DNA of 64,000 nt, from assembly GCA_036346255.1 (NCBI GenBank), contig CM070620.1, forward strand, positions 16,418,671 through 16,482,670, given 5' to 3'. The position numbers were made by a program, and so were the translations under genes. The stretch is from Ampelocalamus luodianensis. Lineage: Eukaryota > Streptophyta > Magnoliopsida > Poales > Poaceae. Shown piece after piece: positions 59,757 to 64,000 of the stretch. How positions within the stretch are numbered: the stretch's first letter is position 1; each line of letters begins with the position of its first letter. The notes beneath the pieces were generated by a model that searched no databases, had not been told where the DNA came from, and was given only the letters and a program-made list of their open reading frames with translations.

Positions 59757-60998
59757 TTAAAATGTAGTGGGCACCGTGAGACCAAAGCCATCACTCGAAT
59801 TCAAAATGGCGTGATGAGTCTTGAACGCTGTCTTGTGTTCATCTTCTGGTGTAACTCGGATTTGATGATAACCTGCCCTTAGATCAAGACTGGAGAACCA
59901 TTGGGAGCCTGCCAGTTCATCTAATAACTCATCAATGATTGGTAACGGGTAACGATTCTTAATTGTGGCTGCATTCAGGTATCGGTAATCCACGCAAAAA
60001 CGCCACGTCAAATCCTTTTTACGCACCAAGAGAACCGGGGAAGAAAAAGGACTCGAACTGTGTTGAATAATTCCTTTGGACAACATCTCTGAGACCTGTT
60101 TTTCAATCTCATCTTTTTGTGCTGGATTGTAACGATAAGGCCGCAAATTAACTGGTTGAGCTCCCGGCATTAAAGGAATGAAATGGTCAAATTCCCTGCG
60201 TGGTGGCAGTCCCCGCGGTTCCTCAAATAAGTGCTCAAACTCCACTAACAATGATCGGATTGGTTGGAGGACATCAGATGCCATATCTTCCATTGTATAC
60301 GACAGAGATGAAGCAGACCTGGAAACCTCCTGCTTGTGCTGTGGCCAGACCATGCAACAATGTGGTATATTATGCTTCATGCCCAATAAACATACTCGTT
60401 TGCCATTGACCCAGAATGCCAAACTCTTTTTGAGCCAATGAATGCTCATTGGACTATTGTGTTCAAGCCAATCCATCCCCAAAATGATATCATAGCAACC
60501 CAAGGGTAAAATCTTGAAGTCAGTACAAAATGTAATGCCCTGACTACTCCATTGACAACGAGGAAATTCCTTGAAACATGGCAACAATCCCCCATTAGCA
60601 ATCCGAACCTGAATTGGTTTAGCCGCCGGCTGCTCTCCTGTCAACAACCGGGCACATGATTCACTGATGAAACAATGGGAACTTCCCGAGTCCACTAACA
60701 TAATGACCTCCTGGCCCTGAATCGTTCCTTGTAACCTCAACGTACGAACTGTTTCTGACCCTTGCCAGGCATCCTGAGAGATAGCCAATACTTCTCCTTC
60801 GATAGGTGTTTCGTCTTCATCGACCTTGTGAGATTCCACGTCGGTATTCCGCGGCATCTCCCATAGCTCTTCCACGGCGTGCGGTTGAAGCGTGGAGCAC
60901 ACCGGTGCTCGCGAGACCACCGTTCGCGCAAGTATGACAAAGTCCTTTGCACGCCGATAAACACGGAGAAGCGATCGATTTCTCATCAAGCGGAACAC
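59757..60998 (-). pseudogene. Chromovirus protease and first half of reverse transcriptase
   Basis: A 413-residue minus-strand frame. LQGTIQGQEVIMLVDSGSSH carries the protease active site (DSGSSH, residues about 105-110). The RT follows from about residue 280: NLRPYRYNPAQKDEIEKQV, FSSPVLLVRKKD, WRFCVDYRYLNAATIKNRYP, PIIDELLDEL and FSSLDLRAGYHQIRV. The frame breaks right after TAFKTHHA, before the fold that precedes the catalytic YxDD box. It is in the order expected for gypsy pol. Confidence 0.88.
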
Positions 60999-61304
60999 CC
61001 TTGGCGCCTTCGTGACCCTTGCGATCCTCCGTTCGTAATCCTCCTATTACGGCCGGTTTGCCTGGTGGTACAAACCTTGGTGGTGTTGTTCTGGATGATG
61101 ACCGTGTGCCGGACTGCATATCCATGCACCGGGGGTCCCTTTTGTGGCATCCAACACCTCCTCTTACAAACACGCCCGGGCGACCATTGTTTCCAAATCT
61201 TGTGGCGGTGTAATAACACCGCTGATCTCACCTCCCCACGCAACCCATCCACAAATTGAGTAACGAAGAACACTGGATTCCAGGAAGAATGATGAGCTAA
61301 CATG

Positions 61305-62162
61305 TTATGCATCAGTTCGTTGAATTGCTCGGCATACTCTGTGACGGAGTTGGTGCAGCGCAGCGGTTGAAGCTGCCGGACGGATCTTTGAAACTCCTCC
61401 GACCAGCGAATCGAGCGGCCTCGACAAAGATTCCCAGTTCTCAAAACGCAAATGGGCTCGAGACGCCTGTAACCAAAGTAAGGCTCCCCCCACGAAGTAC
61501 ATGGTAGCTAAGCCAATCCTGAAATCCGGATGAACTGCGCAGATTCTGAAGTAATTCTCGCATTTGAGTTGCCACGCTTTTGGATTCTCCCCATCGAATG
61601 AAGGAAAATCTAAACGAGGAGGTGGAGGATGATGATGATGAGGATGATGTGGCCCTGGTGGTCTCCAAGACAACGCAGACCCATCAGTCAGAGAGGTGGG
61701 CAATTCCGAACGATCATACATACCAGCGCTCGCCAGATGAGGGAAAGAAAAAAATTTCTCCACTTGTCCCTCCTCGGTGTGTGATACCTTCACGATGGCT
61801 GATCGTCCCCAGACCTCGATCATCATTGGCCCTTGGTGATCTTCCTTTTTCGGTGTTGTGGAATCCAATTCTGGTGCGCCTTCAACTCTGAGTTCCGGTG
61901 TGGGCAGGATCGGTGGCAACTCCTCAGGTCGGATGGTAAGGACCGGATTGCGGGCTATCTGAACAACTTGCGCTCTCAACTCTCCAACCTCAGATCTCAA
62001 CCCATCCACCGCATGTTCCATCACCGGCTTCCACTTCTGTAATTCCAACACTGCTGGCTTGATCTCCTCCACGGAGGCATGAATCGCATCGTTCTGCACC
62101 TGAAGCTTTTGAATCGCCTTGGTTAACTCCGCCAGTTGCAGATCCATCTCTCCTACTCGCAC
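61305..62162 (-). pseudogene. Chromovirus gag, N-terminal 285 residues
   Basis: Starts at 62162, about 60 bp after the 5' LTR. It begins with a coiled coil (LQLAELTKAIQKLQVQNDAI...), then a proline/histidine-rich hinge, then the gag core: RLDFPSFDGENPKAWQLKCE, YFRICAVHP, ATMYFVGGALLWLQ. The frame is lost near 61430; remaining gag and a degenerate zinc knuckle (GLCHTCANGG...) appear in other frames down to about 60900. Gag builds the particle. The truncation is a small deletion or insertion, not an insertion of another element. Confidence 0.85.
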
Positions 62163-62566
62163 TTGCGCTCGGGTTTGATAACGTGGAATCTCCAGGGCTT
62201 CGAACGAGCTCTGATACCAAATGTTACGTTCCTACGTGATGATTCAACGAGATCTGCGAAGCTTTGAATGTAATGAGAGGAGAAATAGGAGAAAGAAGAA
62301 CTAGGTAGAGGAATAGAAGCAGTAGGGGAAAGTAGAATATTGCTTTTCAGTGTTTTGTCATTTCTTAACCCCAAACACCAACTCTCGCCAGGTATTTAAA
62401 TGGTCCCAACTCCAACCGACTCGTGGGCCAACTTACAACTCACACCAGAAAGACTACAGCTCATACGACCCATTCCTCTGAAGTGAACCGAGTATTAGGC
62501 CTCCTGGTCCTCTTGTCATCCTGTAGCTCGTCATGGCAATGCCCAGGTAATACAGGTACTGTGACA

Positions 62567-64000
62567 TGCTGCTACCTGTCACATAGGATGATAGGAGTGG
62601 GTGATACTACTTGATACCAGCAGGCAGCAGATGCAAGCGGACAAGTTGAGCACGTACTGCTATACAGTACGTGGAGATGTAGCGACACTTTATGCTCTCT
62701 AGTTAAAGAAAACTATGTATACACAGTTGATTCTGCAAGAACAATAATCGCGATGTCATACAGTGGAATAGCATGAATATATCAAAATACTACAAAAGAA
62801 ATTAAGTGGGGAGTAGCTATCTCCGCAGGCGCCAAACTTGTCTCCAATTGTCACTATACATGTCATGATAATCATATGTACAGCGCCAACTATAATATGA
62901 TAGATTAGTTATCGCTTTCTAGGTCGACTCCATTGAAATCCAACGCTGATCATTTTGGTATCCTATCATCTCTGCTCCTTTGCAGTAGCCAAAATATAGC
63001 CAATGCATGCCTAGTGACTCAACAATGCACATACAGGACTAGTAGCACTGTAACTACAAGCAAAGAAAGTAGCATGCACGTTGCAAGTTGAAGATAAATT
63101 GACCACCTACCCTCACTATGCCCCCCACACTATACCCGGACAATTTGCTAGCTCCGTCCCAGAGAGGGATGGACGTGTGACGATGTGGCAGCTCCATTCT
63201 AGGAAGGGATGGACGAGGTGGCTTCGTCTTAGGGTGGTGCGAACGAGGTTACGTGACAGTACGGAAGTTGTTCGTATCACTAAGGAACGATGTCGAGCTT
63301 CAATTTTACAAAAACGACAGTGACAATACCGTTTTTGTTAATGCCGCTCAAAACAGTGCTATTTTTGAAGAAAAAAAAAACTTCTAAAACCGTGTATTCA
63401 GATGACGCCTGGTCCCATGTAGGTGAAGCCCAAACTGGAGGTGCTAACCAACCAGTTGAGTCAGCTGAATATAATTGACAGTTCTCTCAAATGGAAATTT
63501 ATAATTTTAAAAAATTATCGGGAGTGACTGACTGACAATTCTATTCTGTTGTTCAGGTAATGGTTCATGAACAACAGTTGCTACAAAAGAATAAAGTTTC
63601 CTGGTGAAACTTTTTTTAAAGTGCCAACCAAATTTATACCATCCATACAAAAATCACTAGTCCGGCAGGAAGCTTGGATTCGCTAGTTCACAAAAGCAAT
63701 CCGCCCTAACCCCACAAGAACCGATTCTGATCAAATCTACAGGAACATATATGCAACTCACGTCCTAGTCAAATTAGTTGCGATATGTAGCCCCATCTTG
63801 ATAGCTCTCCCCGTTTTCTTTCAGCTGCCGGCAAGAAGCTTCCTGGTTCATGCTTCCTGTAGCACACCGGCAACGTTTTTTTATGTCATTCGAAAAGCAA
63901 TGCTGGTCTTGGTCCTCGGACCTCGGTAGCCTGCAACGGCCGCACGCGTTTCGGCAGTGCAGTATGCTCAAGTACCATGGGTAGCTGGGTACTCTCCTAT
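62567..64000. other. Unassigned DNA at the right edge
   Basis: No gene recognised. A dispersed repeat lies at 63280-63372. A 65-residue minus-strand ORF at 63971-63774 is Cys/Arg-rich and resembles no family I know. A gene extending beyond the window cannot be excluded. Confidence 0.4.
63280..63372 (+). repeat. Dispersed repeat, copy 2
   Basis: Aligns in inverted orientation with 50850-50940 (shared blocks ggaacgatgtcgag, aattttacaaaaacgac and cgtttttgttaat, then a poly(A) run). Similarity fades after the poly(A) run on both sides. Confidence 0.5.

Larger units (their letters stand above)
57153..62566 (-). mobile_element. Reina-like Ty3/gypsy chromovirus, structurally complete but mutated
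   Basis: 5414 bp with LTRs at 57153-57489 (337 bp, 3' LTR) and 62222-62566 (345 bp, 5' LTR), both TGTCACA...GTAACA on the minus strand. A primer site complementary to initiator tRNA-Met (TGGTATCAGAGCTCG, minus, 62205-62219) follows the 5' LTR, and a polypurine tract (GGCGGGGAGGAA, 57490-57501) precedes the 3' LTR. Flanks TGTTG (57148-57152) and TGCTG (62567-62571) differ by one base. Coding order gag, PR, RT, RH, INT, chromodomain. Small LTRs plus a chromodomain suggest the Reina lineage. Several frameshifts make it non-autonomous. Confidence 0.92.

Noticed and set aside
58465..62042. Plus-strand ORFs over the chromovirus
   Set aside because: Antisense to gag-pol domains that are clearly recognisable on the minus strand.
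63774..63971. 65-residue minus-strand ORF at the right edge
   Set aside because: Cys/Arg-rich but no known family, no clear start context or splice sites. Reported only as unassigned DNA.
1..64000. tRNA, rRNA, CRISPR or prokaryotic defence genes
   Set aside because: No cloverleaf with expected A/B boxes, no rRNA core sequence and no regular spacer array were seen; the only tRNA-like words are retrotransposon primer-binding sites.

Overview
This window looks like nuclear DNA from a grass (Poaceae). It combines one GC-rich two-trihelix (GT-2/GTL1-type) transcription-factor gene with a dense, nested field of LTR retrotransposons of types abundant in grasses: Tat/RIRE2-like and Reina-like Ty3/gypsy, and SIRE-like and Angela/BARE-like Ty1/copia. 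The species cannot be named from the sequence alone. I saw no bacterial operon, CRISPR array, rRNA or convincing tRNA gene. About three quarters of the window can be assigned to transposable elements.

Layout. 1-13.7 kb is a decayed Tat/RIRE2-like gypsy element on the minus strand (gag, protease, RT, RNase H, integrase). It is broken by an hAT-like element that itself holds a second hAT element (917-2876, 1340-2493), by a solo Angela-like LTR (6150-7736, target-site duplication CGCAG) and by a 3.7 kb solo LTR (9807-13509, ACAAC). 14.4-16.6 kb holds a Tourist-like MITE and two blocks of degenerate tandem repeats. 16.6-19.4 kb is the only recognisable host gene in good condition, a GTL1-like trihelix gene with three coding segments; it carries an apparent one-base deletion between its two DNA-binding domains. 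20-25.5 kb is a three-level nest of LTRs. 29-30.5 kb is a SIRE-like LTR, followed by a 30-bp-period minisatellite. 31.5-42.3 kb is a 4.1 kb solo LTR (TCCCC) interrupted by an internally deleted SIRE-like copia element (AATTG), which in turn holds a 501-bp hAT MITE (GCTGCTTC). 43-46.9 kb has a (TA)n tract, a 5'-truncated LINE with a 16-bp duplication, and a 99-bp tandem duplication. 47.1-49.8 kb is a chimera: a NAK/AAK1-type kinase fragment joined to a PPR-gene fragment, the latter split by another Angela-like solo LTR. 52.4-57.1 kb has truncated LTRs of two families seen elsewhere in the window. 57.2-62.6 kb is a nearly complete but mutated Reina-like chromovirus with both LTRs, primer-binding site and polypurine tract. 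The last 1.4 kb has no recognised gene.

How the parts relate. The trihelix gene should encode a nuclear DNA-binding regulator. The other protein-coding traces are either element polyproteins or dead gene fragments. Matching target-site duplications let the order of insertion be read directly at several places. At least four solo LTRs keep perfect duplications, so LTR-LTR recombination has been a main force here. I did not find a convincing new biological system. The most unusual structures are the PPR-kinase chimera, the 10-residue-periodic minisatellite at 30.78 kb and the in-frame 21-bp array inside the Angela-like LTR.
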